Assembly (NCBI RefSeq): GCF_014641555.1
Contig: NZ_BMHY01000018.1
Coordinates: 25,218 to 89,217, forward strand
Source of the DNA: Paenibacillus radicis (ex Gao et al. 2016)
GTDB lineage: Bacteria; Bacillota; Bacilli; Paenibacillales; Paenibacillaceae
Reading direction: 5' to 3'
Length of the DNA stretch: 64,000 nt
Part shown: piece by piece, positions 32,540-42,473 of the stretch
Numbering within the stretch: the first letter of the stretch is position 1
Layout of the letters: each line of letters starts with the position of its first letter
The notes under the pieces: model-generated
The model's database searches: none
Seen by the model: the letters and a program-made list of their open reading frames with translations, nothing else
What the model was told of the DNA's origin: nothing
Program-made: the position numbers and the translations under genes

Positions 32540-35020
32540 GTGGTATTTCCGGGTGGAGAGAACAAGAAGGCGGGTTGGGGACAGACGTGGTTGCGCAAAG
32601 GCGGGGAATGGGCATTGGCGCTTCGGTTCGTTCAATTGCTGCTGGCCAAGAAGTGGACGTTTCTGCTGGTGCTGGTCGGCTTTCTGCTTGGACGAGCTGT
32701 TATTCTAGAGTCGCTGATGCCGTTTGCCGCCGCTTATTTCGCCGTTATTTATTTCATGCGCAGAGATGTACATGCGTGGGTAGCGGTATCGCTAATTGCC
32801 GGGAGCTGGTTTGCGGCTGTTCCTTCTCCGATGTGGATCGCGATGGAAATCGCTGTACTGTTCCTTATGTTCAAAGGACTTGAAGCTTATGAGAAAGCAG
32901 AGCTGTCGTCGGCACCGCTGCTCGTATTCGCCGCTATGCTTATCGTTCAGCTGTTCTCCGTATTCATTGGGGATTCCTTGAGCTGGTACAACTTTATGAT
33001 GGTCGTCGTGGAAGCTGCGCTTGGTTTCGTACTGACGCTTGTTTTCATCCAGGCGATTCCGGTGCTGACAATGTCCAAGAAGACAGCCACATTGAAAAAT
33101 GAAGAAATCATATGCCTGATGATTATGCTTGCTTCGGTCATGACTGGCGCGGTAGGCTGGGTCGTCTACGGTATGTCTGTCGAGCATGTGATGTCGCGCT
33201 ATATGCTGCTGCTGTTCGCTCTGGCAGGAGGCGCACCACTCGGAGCCTCAGTTGGTGTCGTCGCCGGCTTAATCTTAAGCTTGGCCGATCTGACGGCCAT
33301 TGTGCAGATGAGTCTGCTCGCCTTCGCTGGCCTTCTTGCCGGTCTGCTGCGGGATGGCGGGAAGATGGCGGTCGCCTTCGGGATGCTGCTCGGCACCTCG
33401 ATACTAGCCGTCTATGTAGGCAGCCAGTCTGACGTGATGTCCTCCACTTGGGAATCAGCTGCTGCTGCAATTCTGCTCATGCTGACGCCGAAGGTGATGA
33501 TTCGGACGATTGCCCGCTATGTGCCGGGCACGAACGAGCATGCCAAATCCCAGCACGACTATGCGAAGCGGGTTCGGGAGGTGACAGCGGAGCGTGTGTC
33601 GCAATATTCGGAGGTGTTCCGACAGCTTTCCCGCAGCTTCGGGCAATTCAGCGGCGCTTCTTCCGCCATGAAGCGGGAGGAAGAGCTTGGCCATTTCATG
33701 AATGCCGTAGCCGAGCGAAGCTGTCTGAACTGCCATCGTCAGAACGCCTGCTGGGAGACGAAGTTTTATCATACGCATCAAATGATGACGGACATGATTA
33801 CGAGTGTGGAGGAAGGAAGGACCCCTTCCGCCAAGTCGATGCCTCGTCAATGGACGAACCACTGCGTCAAGCCTGCTCAAGTCATTGGAGTGATGGAGCA
33901 GCAGTACGAGCTTTATAAAAATAATATGCATTGGAAGAAGCAAATATTCGATTCCCGTCAACTTGTAGCGGAGCAGTTGTCAGGTGTATCGAAAGTCATG
34001 GAGGATTTGGCCGGTGAGATTAAGCGGGAGGGTCAAACGCTTCACTTGCAGGAGGAGCAAATCCGGGAAGCATTGGAGGGGCTGGGACTATCGATTCAGG
34101 AAATCGAAGTGATTAATTTGGAGGAGGGAAATATCGAGATTGAGCTTTATCATCACTTCTCTCAAGGCTATGATGAGTGCCGTAAAATCATCGCGCCGCT
34201 GCTCTCTGATATTTTAGGCGAGCACGTAGCGGTCAAATCGGAGCGTGCTTCCGGTAAAAGCGGCGAGCCGACGCTCGTCATATTCGGCTCAGCTAAGGAG
34301 TACGAGATTGAGACGGGCATTGCAGGCGCGGCGAAAGGCGGCGATTTGCTGTCAGGCGACAGCTTCAGCATGCTGGAGCTGGGCAATGGCAAGTTCGCGG
34401 TGGCGATTAGCGACGGCATGGGCAACGGAGAGCGTGCCCGCGAGGAAAGCAGCGCAGCGCTGTCGATTCTGCAGCAACTCTTGCAATCTGGAATGGACGA
34501 GCAACTGGCGGTCAAATCCGTCAATTCCATTCTGCTGCTTCGCTCCTCTGACGAGGTATTTGCAACAGTTGATTTAGCTATTATCGATCTTTATACGGCA
34601 AAGACGATGTTCATGAAGATTGGCTCGACGCCAAGCTTTATTAAACGGGGGAATGAGGTCATTCTGGTGACGGCCAACAATTTGCCAATCGGCATTTTAC
34701 AGGAAATCGATGTCGATATGATCTCGATGCAACTGCAGCCTGGCGATGCGCTCATTATGATGAGCGATGGCATCTATGATGCTCCGGGCCATGCAGTCAA
34801 CAAAGAGATGTGGATGAAGCGAATGATCATGGAATTGAAGACTAGCGACCCCCAAGAGATGGCGGATTCGCTGCTGGAGACTGTCGTCCGGCATCATGAG
34901 GGCGACATTGCGGACGACATGACGGTGCTGGTCGCCCGGGTAGATAAGCATCTGCCGGAGTGGGCGTCGTTCCGTTGGCCGGGCTTGACCCGTCTGGAGC
35001 GCCCTCGCACGGTGAGCTAG
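32540..35020 (+). CDS. spoIIE: Stage II sporulation phosphatase SpoIIE
   Basis: 826 residues from GTG 32540, nearly identical in length to the B. subtilis protein. The first third holds about ten membrane helices, a central region forms the oligomerisation segment, and residues from about 580 form a PP2C phosphatase (SDGMGNGERAREESSAAL, MSDGIYD, DDMTVLVARV). It dephosphorylates SpoIIAA to activate sigma-F and acts at the polar septum. GTG 32540 follows AAGGAG by 6 bases; GTG 32522 is possible. ATG 32483 lies inside the -10 element and cannot be the start. Confidence 0.96.
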   Translation: MVFPGGENKKAGWGQTWLRKGGEWALALRFVQLLLAKKWTFLLVLVGFLLGRAVILESLMPFAAAYFAVIYFMRRDVHAWVAVSLIAGSWFAAVPSPMWIAMEIAVLFLMFKGLEAYEKAELSSAPLLVFAAMLIVQLFSVFIGDSLSWYNFMMVVVEAALGFVLTLVFIQAIPVLTMSKKTATLKNEEIICLMIMLASVMTGAVGWVVYGMSVEHVMSRYMLLLFALAGGAPLGASVGVVAGLILSLADLTAIVQMSLLAFAGLLAGLLRDGGKMAVAFGMLLGTSILAVYVGSQSDVMSSTWESAAAAILLMLTPKVMIRTIARYVPGTNEHAKSQHDYAKRVREVTAERVSQYSEVFRQLSRSFGQFSGASSAMKREEELGHFMNAVAERSCLNCHRQNACWETKFYHTHQMMTDMITSVEEGRTPSAKSMPRQWTNHCVKPAQVIGVMEQQYELYKNNMHWKKQIFDSRQLVAEQLSGVSKVMEDLAGEIKREGQTLHLQEEQIREALEGLGLSIQEIEVINLEEGNIEIELYHHFSQGYDECRKIIAPLLSDILGEHVAVKSERASGKSGEPTLVIFGSAKEYEIETGIAGAAKGGDLLSGDSFSMLELGNGKFAVAISDGMGNGERAREESSAALSILQQLLQSGMDEQLAVKSVNSILLLRSSDEVFATVDLAIIDLYTAKTMFMKIGSTPSFIKRGNEVILVTANNLPIGILQEIDVDMISMQLQPGDALIMMSDGIYDAPGHAVNKEMWMKRMIMELKTSDPQEMADSLLETVVRHHEGDIADDMTVLVARVDKHLPEWASFRWPGLTRLERPRTVS

Positions 35021-35042
35021 ACGGATGCTGGCAAGGAGACAA

Positions 35043-35096
35043 CTCTTTCGGCATGTTGCGCGAGGGGCGCGCGGGATGCCGGAAGAGCTTTTTTTT
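35043..35096 (+). terminator. Terminator after spoIIE
   Basis: CTCTTTCGGCAT pairs perfectly with ATGCCGGAAGAG; an inner GCGC-rich stem fills the loop. Eight T follow. Confidence 0.9.
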
Positions 35097-35268
35097 GCCT
35101 GCTTGGCAGTCATGTATCATAGAAGGTTCCATAGAATCCGAAGATAAGAGAGAGCGGAGAAATACCGTTCTCCTTGCAGGTTGTACATAATTTTTACGAA
35201 TCTATTCGTTTATCCTCCTAAACATAAGGCAAAACTGATAGAAACGATTGTTAGGAGGCTGAACAAAA

Positions 35269-35994
35269 ATGAAACAAATTTTGTTGATTACCGATGGCTG
35301 CTCCAATGTCGGCGTTAGTCCAGTGGTAGCGGCGGCGCATGCCAAAGCGGAAGGCATTGCCATCAATATCGTTGGCGTTCTTGATTATGGGGATGTCGGA
35401 GAGCTCGGCGCAGCGGAAATCGAGGAAATTGCTAGAGCGGGCGGTGGCCTGAGCCGTCTTGTCAATACGAGGCAGCTCTCGCAGACGGTACAGATGATTA
35501 CGCGCAAGACGGCGGTGCAGTCCATTCAGCTAGCCGTTCAGAAAGAGCTGAAGAACGTGCTGGGCAATGGCTCGATCGAGGCGCTGCCGCCAGATAAGCG
35601 GAGTGAAGTGGTACGCGTGATCGATGAGCTTGGCGAGACGACGAAGCTGCAGGTGGCGCTGCTGATTGATGCCAGTGCAAGCATGAAGCCGAAGCTGCGG
35701 GCGGTAGAGGAAGCGATCCATGATTTGATGCTGAGCCTGCAGGCTAGACAGGGCGGAAGCGAGATTGCCGTATTCCATTTTCCAAGCTCCAAGTATGGAG
35801 ACGACTGTATGATGGATTTGGATTGGACAGATAATTTGTCTGGCATTTCGTCCTTGTTTCCGAAGCTGCAGATGAATGGAACGACGCCGACGGGGCCGGC
35901 GATCATGCATGTTGTTGATTTTTACAGACGCGGGGATTATGGTAGAAAGAGCAGAGATGAAACGGATGGGATGATGAGTGACTACGTCGTTTAA
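35269..35994 (+). CDS. yabS: von Willebrand factor A domain protein YabS
   Basis: 241 residues. The second half carries a VWA-like fold with a MIDAS-type DASASMKPKLRAVEEAI and later NGTTPTGPAI. The N-terminal MKQILLITDGCSNVGVSP also resembles the end of a VWA strand. In B. subtilis yabS and the kinase gene yabT follow spoIIE in the same order. TTAGGAGG precedes the ATG. Its 3' end overlaps yabT by 17 bases. The partner or ligand is unknown. Confidence 0.9.
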   Translation: MKQILLITDGCSNVGVSPVVAAAHAKAEGIAINIVGVLDYGDVGELGAAEIEEIARAGGGLSRLVNTRQLSQTVQMITRKTAVQSIQLAVQKELKNVLGNGSIEALPPDKRSEVVRVIDELGETTKLQVALLIDASASMKPKLRAVEEAIHDLMLSLQARQGGSEIAVFHFPSSKYGDDCMMDLDWTDNLSGISSLFPKLQMNGTTPTGPAIMHVVDFYRRGDYGRKSRDETDGMMSDYVV

Positions 35995-36937
35995 GATCAA
36001 CCTCCGTCGCGGGATGACGGTGACGGGCAAGTGGAAGCGGAACCGTTACCAGGTCGAGCGCCTGCTGGGAGAAGGGGCGAACGGCAAAGTTTATTTGGTT
36101 CAGCGGGACCGCAGCTGGTATGCGATGAAAGTCGGCGCGGATGCGGTGGATCTGCAATCCGAGATCAATGTGCTGCAGGCGCTGGCGAAGCAGGAGAAGT
36201 CTGGCGGCCGGAGCCGTCAGGACGCATTGCCCGGCGGCGCAAGCGGAGAACCGTTTCTGATCGATGTCGACGATCTTTACGGCTCGGATGGCCGCGAATA
36301 TTCTTTCTATATAATGAGATATGTCAGAGGTGTGACGCTCTCGGAGTATTTGTCGCAGAACGGCAAGGAATGGTTTCCGCTCGTTGGGCTGAATTTGTTG
36401 AACAAACTGGCTGCGCTTCATTCCAAGGGCTGGGTGTTCGGCGATTTGAAAGTGGAGAATGTGCTGGTGGCCGATTATGGCTACGTGGAATTGGTCGATT
36501 ACGGCGGGGCTACTGCATCTGGCAGAGGCATCCGGCAATTCACCGAAATTTACGACCGGGGCTATTGGAATGCGGGTTCACGTTCGGCAGACGCGAAATA
36601 CGACCTGTTCTCGTTCGGCGTTCTTTGCTTGCAGCTGCTCGAACCGAAGCGGCTGCAGCAATTAACGACAGGGCTGCCGCAGAACCGGTCGATTGAAGAG
36701 CTGCTGCAGCTTTCCAAAGAGAACGAGACGCTGAAGCCTGTGTCCGAATGGCTGCACCGGGCATTGACCGGTGATTTCTGGGATGCCGCCGAAGGTGCAG
36801 AGGCTTGGCGGCTATTGATGCATCGGCGCCAATTAAGGCGGCGTTCCGATACACCCGGCTGGCTGAAGGGATTGGCTGCCGTCTCGGCCGTGCTGTTGGG
36901 CGTTTCCGTCTATTGGCTGCTTAGAGGCGGGCTGTAA
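35978..36937 (+). CDS. yabT: Membrane-anchored Ser/Thr protein kinase YabT
   Basis: 319 residues from a GTG start inside yabS. Kinase motifs: glycine loop GEGANGKVYL, Lys in YAMKVG, Glu in LQSEINVL, catalytic loop GWVFGDLKVENVL, metal loop VDYGGA. FGD replaces the usual HRD and DYG replaces DFG, while the catalytic Asp, Lys and Asn are kept. A single C-terminal membrane helix (LAAVSAVLLGVSVYWLL) anchors it. B. subtilis YabT is a DNA-stimulated kinase of sporulation and DNA-damage proteins such as RecA. Confidence 0.9.
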   Translation: MTTSFKINLRRGMTVTGKWKRNRYQVERLLGEGANGKVYLVQRDRSWYAMKVGADAVDLQSEINVLQALAKQEKSGGRSRQDALPGGASGEPFLIDVDDLYGSDGREYSFYIMRYVRGVTLSEYLSQNGKEWFPLVGLNLLNKLAALHSKGWVFGDLKVENVLVADYGYVELVDYGGATASGRGIRQFTEIYDRGYWNAGSRSADAKYDLFSFGVLCLQLLEPKRLQQLTTGLPQNRSIEELLQLSKENETLKPVSEWLHRALTGDFWDAAEGAEAWRLLMHRRQLRRRSDTPGWLKGLAAVSAVLLGVSVYWLLRGGL

Positions 36938-36967
36938 CACTTATTTAAAGGAGAGATACATAACGGA

Positions 36968-38404
36968 ATGGGTAGCGGAGAAGATCGGCTGCTGCAGCAA
37001 GTGCGAAGCACGGCTGAGCAGGAGGGCTTGTGGGCGAAGGGAGACGCCCTGATCGCCGCCGTGTCGGGAGGGCCGGACTCCATGGCGCTGCTCCATCTGC
37101 TTAGTCAGCTGGCGGACGAGCAAGATCTGACGATTACCGTCGCTCATGTGAATCATGGGTTCCGCAAGACGGAGTCGGCAGCGGAGGCGGAGCTGGTGGA
37201 GCAGTATGCAGCGAAATTAGGGCTTGCCTTCGAGATGACGGAGCTTGATATGCCCGCATATATAGAAGAGACGGGAATGAACCCTTCGGCCGCTTCGCGG
37301 GAAAGGCGTTATGCTTATCTGGTAGAAACGGCAGAGCGGCGCGGAGCTGCAGCTATTGCGCTGGCCCATCATGGCGACGATCAAGCGGAGACGGTCATGA
37401 TGCGGCTGCTGCGCGGGACGGGTCTGACGGGTTTGTCGGGCATGGCTGTGAAGCGCCGTGAAAAAAACGTGCAACTCATTCGCCCCTTGCTTCGTATGAA
37501 CAAGTCAGACCTTATGAAATATTGTTCCGAGCATGAGGTGCCTTATTGCGTGGATAGCAGCAATAATGAGCGATACTATTTCCGGAATGTCATTCGGCTT
37601 GATGTCCTTCCGTACTTAACGCAGTTTAATCCGCAGTTGTCCCCTTCGCTTCGGAGGCTCGCTGATGTAGCGGGAGCCGAGGATGAATGGATGGAACAGC
37701 AGGCGGAAGAGCGGTTTGCGAAACTTGTAACGTCCTCCCCCGGCGAATGCAAGGTTCGCGGCAGCGATTTGACCAGTCTCCCCGTCGCTTTACAAAGGAG
37801 ATTGATTAAACTAATATTAAATTATCTTTCTAATAATACGGTTTCGGCCGCGTTTGAGCACATCGAAGCGATGAGGCTCGCCGCCCGAACCGATGCTCCG
37901 AGCACCTGGCGCTTCGATGCCGGAGCCGGAATACGATGCATGCGCGAGTATGACGTTTTGCGCTGGATCCGCACCGCAAGCTTTGCTTCCGGGCAAACGG
38001 AAAAAAACGGCGATTACGCGCATGAGCTTGACCCGTCTGCTGAAAGCTGGCAAGTGTCGGAAGGCGGGCTGACGCTTGTTGCCTGGCGTGAAGGGTTAGG
38101 CGGTCATGCGAAAGCCAAGGGTCGAAACGAAGCCTGCTTCGATGTGGAGAAGGTTGTTTTTCCGTTGGTGGTACGCAATAGGCGTCCTGGAGACCGAATT
38201 TCCGTATTAGGATTAAACGGCTCCAAAAAAGTGCAAGATATGTTCGTTGACGAAAAGATTGCTCCATCCATAAGGGAGAAGTATCCGCTTCTGTATGATG
38301 CGGAGGGCAGGCTGCTCTGGATTCCGGGCATTCGAAGGTCCGGTCATGCGCTGGTTGACGAGGCGACGACGGAGTTGCTGTTCATCCGATTGGAAAACGA
38401 ATAA
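36968..38404 (+). CDS. tilS: tRNA(Ile)-lysidine synthase TilS
   Basis: 478 residues. The PP-loop ATP pyrophosphatase motif SGGPDSMALLHLL lies near residue 34, followed by VNHGFR and RRYAYL. The C-terminal TilS domains end with RRPGDRISVLGLNGSKKVQDMFVDEKI. It converts C34 of the AUA-reading tRNA(Ile) to lysidine and is essential. AAAGGAGAG is about 13 bases before the ATG, a long spacing; no better start is seen. Confidence 0.96.
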   Translation: MGSGEDRLLQQVRSTAEQEGLWAKGDALIAAVSGGPDSMALLHLLSQLADEQDLTITVAHVNHGFRKTESAAEAELVEQYAAKLGLAFEMTELDMPAYIEETGMNPSAASRERRYAYLVETAERRGAAAIALAHHGDDQAETVMMRLLRGTGLTGLSGMAVKRREKNVQLIRPLLRMNKSDLMKYCSEHEVPYCVDSSNNERYYFRNVIRLDVLPYLTQFNPQLSPSLRRLADVAGAEDEWMEQQAEERFAKLVTSSPGECKVRGSDLTSLPVALQRRLIKLILNYLSNNTVSAAFEHIEAMRLAARTDAPSTWRFDAGAGIRCMREYDVLRWIRTASFASGQTEKNGDYAHELDPSAESWQVSEGGLTLVAWREGLGGHAKAKGRNEACFDVEKVVFPLVVRNRRPGDRISVLGLNGSKKVQDMFVDEKIAPSIREKYPLLYDAEGRLLWIPGIRRSGHALVDEATTELLFIRLENE

Positions 38405-38454
38405 GAAACGCTGTTATACTCATAAATATAAGGAAGTGTAGGGGGATATTTATT

Positions 38455-38994
38455 TTGCTTAACGATATTCAAGAGGTATTGTACGACGAGGGGCAGATTC
38501 AGGCCAAGGTCAAAGAGCTTGGCGAGACATTGAGCCGGGATTTTGGCGGGCGGAATCCGCTCGTTATTTGCGTCCTCAAAGGCGCATTCGTTTTTATGTC
38601 CGACCTGGTGAAGAAAATGTCTATTCCGCTTGAGATTGATTTCATGGCCGTGTCCAGCTACGGGCAATCCACGAAATCATCGGGCGTCGTAAAGATCATT
38701 AAGGATTTGGACGCTTCGGTCGAAGGACGGGACGTTCTGATCGTTGAGGATATTATCGATAGCGGGCTGACGCTCAGCTATTTAATCGATGTGCTCGAAC
38801 GCCGCAATGCCAAATCGGTTACTGTCGCTACGCTGTTCGACAAGCCGGCTAGACGCGCGGTTGACTTGGAGGCGGACTACACCGGCTTCTCTTTGCCAGA
38901 TGAATTTGTCGTCGGATATGGCCTCGACTATGCGGAGCAATACCGGAACCTGCCGTTTATCGGCATACTCAAGCCGGAAGTATATCAGAAATAG
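38455..38994 (+). CDS. hpt: Hypoxanthine phosphoribosyltransferase
   Basis: 179 residues. It salvages hypoxanthine and guanine with PRPP. The PRPP motif is VLIVEDIIDSGLTLSYLI at about residue 95-112, and the N-terminal flexible loop VSSYGQSTKSSG is present. A TTG start gives the usual MLNDIQEVLY start, with AGGGGGAT about 8 bases upstream. It is 50 bases behind tilS, as in B. subtilis, and precedes ftsH. Confidence 0.95.
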   Translation: MLNDIQEVLYDEGQIQAKVKELGETLSRDFGGRNPLVICVLKGAFVFMSDLVKKMSIPLEIDFMAVSSYGQSTKSSGVVKIIKDLDASVEGRDVLIVEDIIDSGLTLSYLIDVLERRNAKSVTVATLFDKPARRAVDLEADYTGFSLPDEFVVGYGLDYAEQYRNLPFIGILKPEVYQK

Positions 38995-39103
38995 CAGTTC
39001 TAATAAGCGTTTCAGGGGCAAGCTTTCCTCCGATTGAAGCTCTATTGAGATGGAAAGTCATGCTATGGTAAAATATTAGAAGCGTCTTGAGAGGAGGTAG
39101 GGG

Positions 39104-41122
39104 ATGAATCGGATCATGCGTAATACTGCATTTTATTTGATCATCTTTTTGGTAACTGTCGGGATTATCCAGTTTATCAGTAAGCAGAATGACACTACCG
39201 TTGGAATACGATACGATGAGCTTCGTACCGCCATCAGCGAGAACAACATCGAGAAGCTCACCGTCAAGTATGAGGGGTATACTTATTTTGTAGCTGGTAA
39301 ATATAAAAAACCGCCTGTCGGCGCGAAAAGCGAAGAGCTTTCGTTTACGACAAGAATCGGCTTGGATGCTGGGAAAGAGATCATTGACGCAGAGAAGCAG
39401 AATAGTTTCGAATTGGATTACAGGAAAATGGATACGCCAAGCGTATGGCTTACGCTCCTGACGTCCATTATTCCATTCGTCATCATTTTCGTATTGTTCT
39501 TCTTCCTTATGAATCAGGCGCAAGGCGGCGGCGGCAAAGTAATGAACTTTGGCAAAAGCCGGGCGCGGCTGTACAACGAGGAGAAGAAGAAGATTACGTT
39601 CGAGGATGTTGCAGGTGCCGATGAAGAGAAGCAAGAGCTTGTCGAAGTCGTCGATTTCTTGAAAGATCCTCGTAAGTTTAATTTGGTTGGTGCACGCATA
39701 CCAAAAGGCGTCTTGCTTGTGGGCCCTCCAGGTACCGGTAAAACGTTGCTCGCCCGTGCAGTTGCAGGTGAAGCAGGCGTACCATTCTTCAGCATCTCGG
39801 GTTCGGACTTCGTTGAGATGTTCGTCGGCGTAGGCGCATCCCGCGTCCGCGATTTGTTCGAGAATGCGAAGAAAAATGCTCCATGTATCATCTTTATCGA
39901 TGAGATTGACGCAGTTGGCCGTCAGCGCGGCGCCGGACTCGGCGGCGGACATGACGAACGCGAGCAGACGCTCAACCAATTGCTCGTTGAGATGGATGGT
40001 TTCGGCGCGAACGAAGGCATCATTATCGTTGCAGCAACGAACCGTCCGGACATCCTCGACCCTGCGTTGCTCCGTCCTGGACGCTTTGACCGTCAAATTA
40101 CGGTTGACCGTCCGGATGTGAAAGGACGCGAAGCGGTGCTGAAGGTTCATGCCCGCAACAAGCCGCTTGATAAAGATGTCAAGCTGGACATTATCGCGAA
40201 ACGTACGACAGGCTTCACTGGTGCTGATCTGGAGAACCTGTTGAACGAAGCGGCGCTGCTTGCAGCCCGCCGCAATAAGAAAGACATCGCGATGCGTGAG
40301 GTTGACGAGGCGATCGACCGTGTTATTGTCGGCACGGAGAAGAAAAGCCGCGTCATCAGTGAACGCGAGAAACGAATTGTCGCTTACCACGAAGCTGGCC
40401 ATACGATTATCGGCTACTTCCTGGAGCATGCCGACCAAGTACACAAGGTTACGATCATTCCTCGCGGCAAAGCCGGCGGTTATGTCATTATGCTTCCTAA
40501 GGAAGACCGGATGCTGGTGACGAAGCAGGAATTGCTCGACCGCGTTACTGGCTTGCTGGGCGGACGCGTTGCCGAGGAATTGTTCATTGGCGAGATTGGT
40601 ACTGGCGCATACAGCGACTTCAAACAGGCTACGAGCATTATCCGCAGCATGATTATGGAGTACGGTATGAGCGACAAGCTTGGTCCAATGCAGTTCGGCC
40701 AAACCCAAGGCCAAGTGTTCCTTGGACGGGATCTGGGGCATGAGCAGAACTACTCCGATGCGATCGCTTACGAGATCGACCAAGAGATGCAGCGTATGGT
40801 GAATGAATGCTACACCATTGCGAAAAACCTCTTGACCGAGAAGAGCAAAGAGGTGCATATCATTGCACAAACCTTGCTCAACGAAGAGACGCTGGAGTTG
40901 GAACAAATCAAAAACCTGATCGAGACGGGATCGCTTACGGGCGATGGCTCATCTTCTTCCGAAGGCGGCAGCGCCGATGGAGAAACAGCATCCGAACCGA
41001 TTGTCGATACGATTGGCGGCGTCAAAGTACGGATCCAAACCCGCGAAGCTGGCGATATTACGCCTCCTGCGCTGGATGAGGAAAAACCGTCTGAAGGCGA
41101 CGGAGAACCAAATAAGTCTTAA
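39104..41122 (+). CDS. ftsH: ATP-dependent zinc metalloprotease FtsH
   Basis: 672 residues. Two N-terminal membrane helices flank an extracytoplasmic segment. The AAA+ domain has Walker A GPPGTGKT near residue 207, Walker B CIIFIDEIDAVG and the second region of homology ATNRPDILDPALLRPGRFD. The protease domain has HEAGH near residue 429. The tail is acidic and rich in Ser, Gly and Glu. It degrades SsrA-tagged and membrane proteins and, in B. subtilis, Spo0E. GAGGAGG precedes the ATG. Confidence 0.98.
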   Translation: MNRIMRNTAFYLIIFLVTVGIIQFISKQNDTTVGIRYDELRTAISENNIEKLTVKYEGYTYFVAGKYKKPPVGAKSEELSFTTRIGLDAGKEIIDAEKQNSFELDYRKMDTPSVWLTLLTSIIPFVIIFVLFFFLMNQAQGGGGKVMNFGKSRARLYNEEKKKITFEDVAGADEEKQELVEVVDFLKDPRKFNLVGARIPKGVLLVGPPGTGKTLLARAVAGEAGVPFFSISGSDFVEMFVGVGASRVRDLFENAKKNAPCIIFIDEIDAVGRQRGAGLGGGHDEREQTLNQLLVEMDGFGANEGIIIVAATNRPDILDPALLRPGRFDRQITVDRPDVKGREAVLKVHARNKPLDKDVKLDIIAKRTTGFTGADLENLLNEAALLAARRNKKDIAMREVDEAIDRVIVGTEKKSRVISEREKRIVAYHEAGHTIIGYFLEHADQVHKVTIIPRGKAGGYVIMLPKEDRMLVTKQELLDRVTGLLGGRVAEELFIGEIGTGAYSDFKQATSIIRSMIMEYGMSDKLGPMQFGQTQGQVFLGRDLGHEQNYSDAIAYEIDQEMQRMVNECYTIAKNLLTEKSKEVHIIAQTLLNEETLELEQIKNLIETGSLTGDGSSSSEGGSADGETASEPIVDTIGGVKVRIQTREAGDITPPALDEEKPSEGDGEPNKS

Positions 41123-41129
41123 TGAATTA

Positions 41130-41168
41130 GAAAAGCCCGCAAGGCATGTGCCTCGCGGGCTTTTCTTT
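41130..41168 (+). terminator. Terminator after ftsH
   Basis: GAAAAGCCCGC pairs with GCGGGCTTTTC, with an AAGGCATGTGCCTC loop that can itself pair, then more T. It ends the tilS-hpt-ftsH unit. Confidence 0.9.
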
Positions 41169-41319
41169 ATCGTTCAGTGAGTTGATTGAAAATATAACAG
41201 TTTTAAACGATAATCGATAGCTTTACTTATATTAAGACGGGCAATAACGTGATTTCGAGGCCGATAGCGCTGGTGGAAATAAAAAATATAAATTGTGACG
41301 GAAGTTTGGCGATTCACGC

Positions 41320-41348
41320 ATTGACAGCGCCTTCTGCCTGGAGTAAAT
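41320..41348 (+). promoter_or_regulatory. Sigma-A promoter before nadA
   Basis: TTGACA (41320-41325) and TAAATT (41343-41348) are spaced 17 bp. I found no NiaR-type operator I can defend. The rest of the 370-base gap between ftsH and nadA contains the ftsH terminator and an AT-rich leader of about 140 bases with no gene. Confidence 0.65.
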
Positions 41349-41493
41349 TAAACCTTAACAAATGTATTATTGTAAACATTCTAATCATCAGGCTCTTGAC
41401 TCGACAATGTTTGTGCATCAATTCACAAAGTCGGTCGGCCATAACTCGGAATGGGACTCACCGCCCATCCCTCATAAGAGGAGAGGATCAACT

Positions 41494-42432
41494 GTGGAAG
41501 CATTGGCGCTGGAACGCAAAGCGGAACAAAACCGCGAGCTGCGGGAACGGCTATTGCAGCTGAAGAAAGAACGAAATGCGATTATTCTTGCTCACTATTA
41601 TCAACGGGATGAAATACAAGAGGTAGCCGATTTCCGCGGGGACTCCTTCCTGCTGGCTCAGAAAGCGGCTCAGACAGATGCTGATGTCATCGTTTTTTGC
41701 GGTGTTCATTTTATGGGCGAGAGCGCAAAGATACTGGCTCCTAATAAAACGGTTATTATACCGGATGAACGTGCGGGCTGCCCGATGGCCGATATGGTTA
41801 ACGTGGATGGTTTGCGTAAGCTGAAAGCACAGCATCCGAACGCGACTGTCGTTACGTACATTAACTCTTCGGCAGAAATTAAAGCGGAGACCGATATTTG
41901 CTGTACTTCGGCCAATGCGCTCAATGTTGTTAATTCGGTTGAAGGCGACGAGGTTATTTGGGTACCCGACAAAAACCTGGGACACTACGTGCAGCAAAAC
42001 ACCGACAAAAAGATGATCATTTGGGAAGGCTATTGCAATACCCATGACATGCTGACGGTGAAAGACGTTGAGGAAATGAAAGCGAAATATCCGAACGCAC
42101 AATTCGTCGTTCACCCGGAATGCCGCCCAGAGGTTGTTGCACTCGGCGATTTCGTCGGCAGCACGACGGCCATTATTAAATACTGCAAAGAGTCCGATTG
42201 CAAGGAATTTATCGTGGGAACGGAAGACGGCACGGGATACCAGCTTCGTCTGGACAGCCCGGATAAATCTTTCCATTTTGCATCGAAATATCTGGTTTGC
42301 CCGAACATGAAAGTGAACAATTTGAAGAAGCTGGTTAAATGTCTCGAGACGATGCAGCCTCAAATTTATGTTCCGCCGCATGTAGCCGATCAAGCTCGTC
42401 TTTCCCTGGAGCGCATGTTACTCGTGAAATAG
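41494..42432 (+). CDS. nadA: Quinolinate synthase NadA
   Basis: 312 residues from GTG 41494. It condenses iminoaspartate with dihydroxyacetone phosphate to quinolinate on a [4Fe-4S] cluster. Cluster Cys candidates occur in VFCGVHFMGESAKIL, DICCTSANAL and VHPECRPEV. The substrate-binding AHYYQRDEIQEVADFRGDS is clear. AAGAGGAGAGG lies about 6 bases before the GTG; upstream in-frame ATGs (41407, 41362) would add residues unlike the family. First gene of nadABC. Confidence 0.93.
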   Translation: MEALALERKAEQNRELRERLLQLKKERNAIILAHYYQRDEIQEVADFRGDSFLLAQKAAQTDADVIVFCGVHFMGESAKILAPNKTVIIPDERAGCPMADMVNVDGLRKLKAQHPNATVVTYINSSAEIKAETDICCTSANALNVVNSVEGDEVIWVPDKNLGHYVQQNTDKKMIIWEGYCNTHDMLTVKDVEEMKAKYPNAQFVVHPECRPEVVALGDFVGSTTAIIKYCKESDCKEFIVGTEDGTGYQLRLDSPDKSFHFASKYLVCPNMKVNNLKKLVKCLETMQPQIYVPPHVADQARLSLERMLLVK

Positions 42433-42473
42433 GAGGAGCATGCGCTACTCCTATGCCTGGAGGGGCCAACGTT

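Noticed and set aside
38969..40906. Open frame of 645 codons on the minus strand
   Set aside because: It lies antisense to ftsH, whose product has all catalytic motifs. The antisense product is unlike any family and reflects the codon bias of ftsH.
41349..41493. NiaR-type operator or NAD riboswitch before nadA
   Set aside because: No match to either pattern could be defended by eye.
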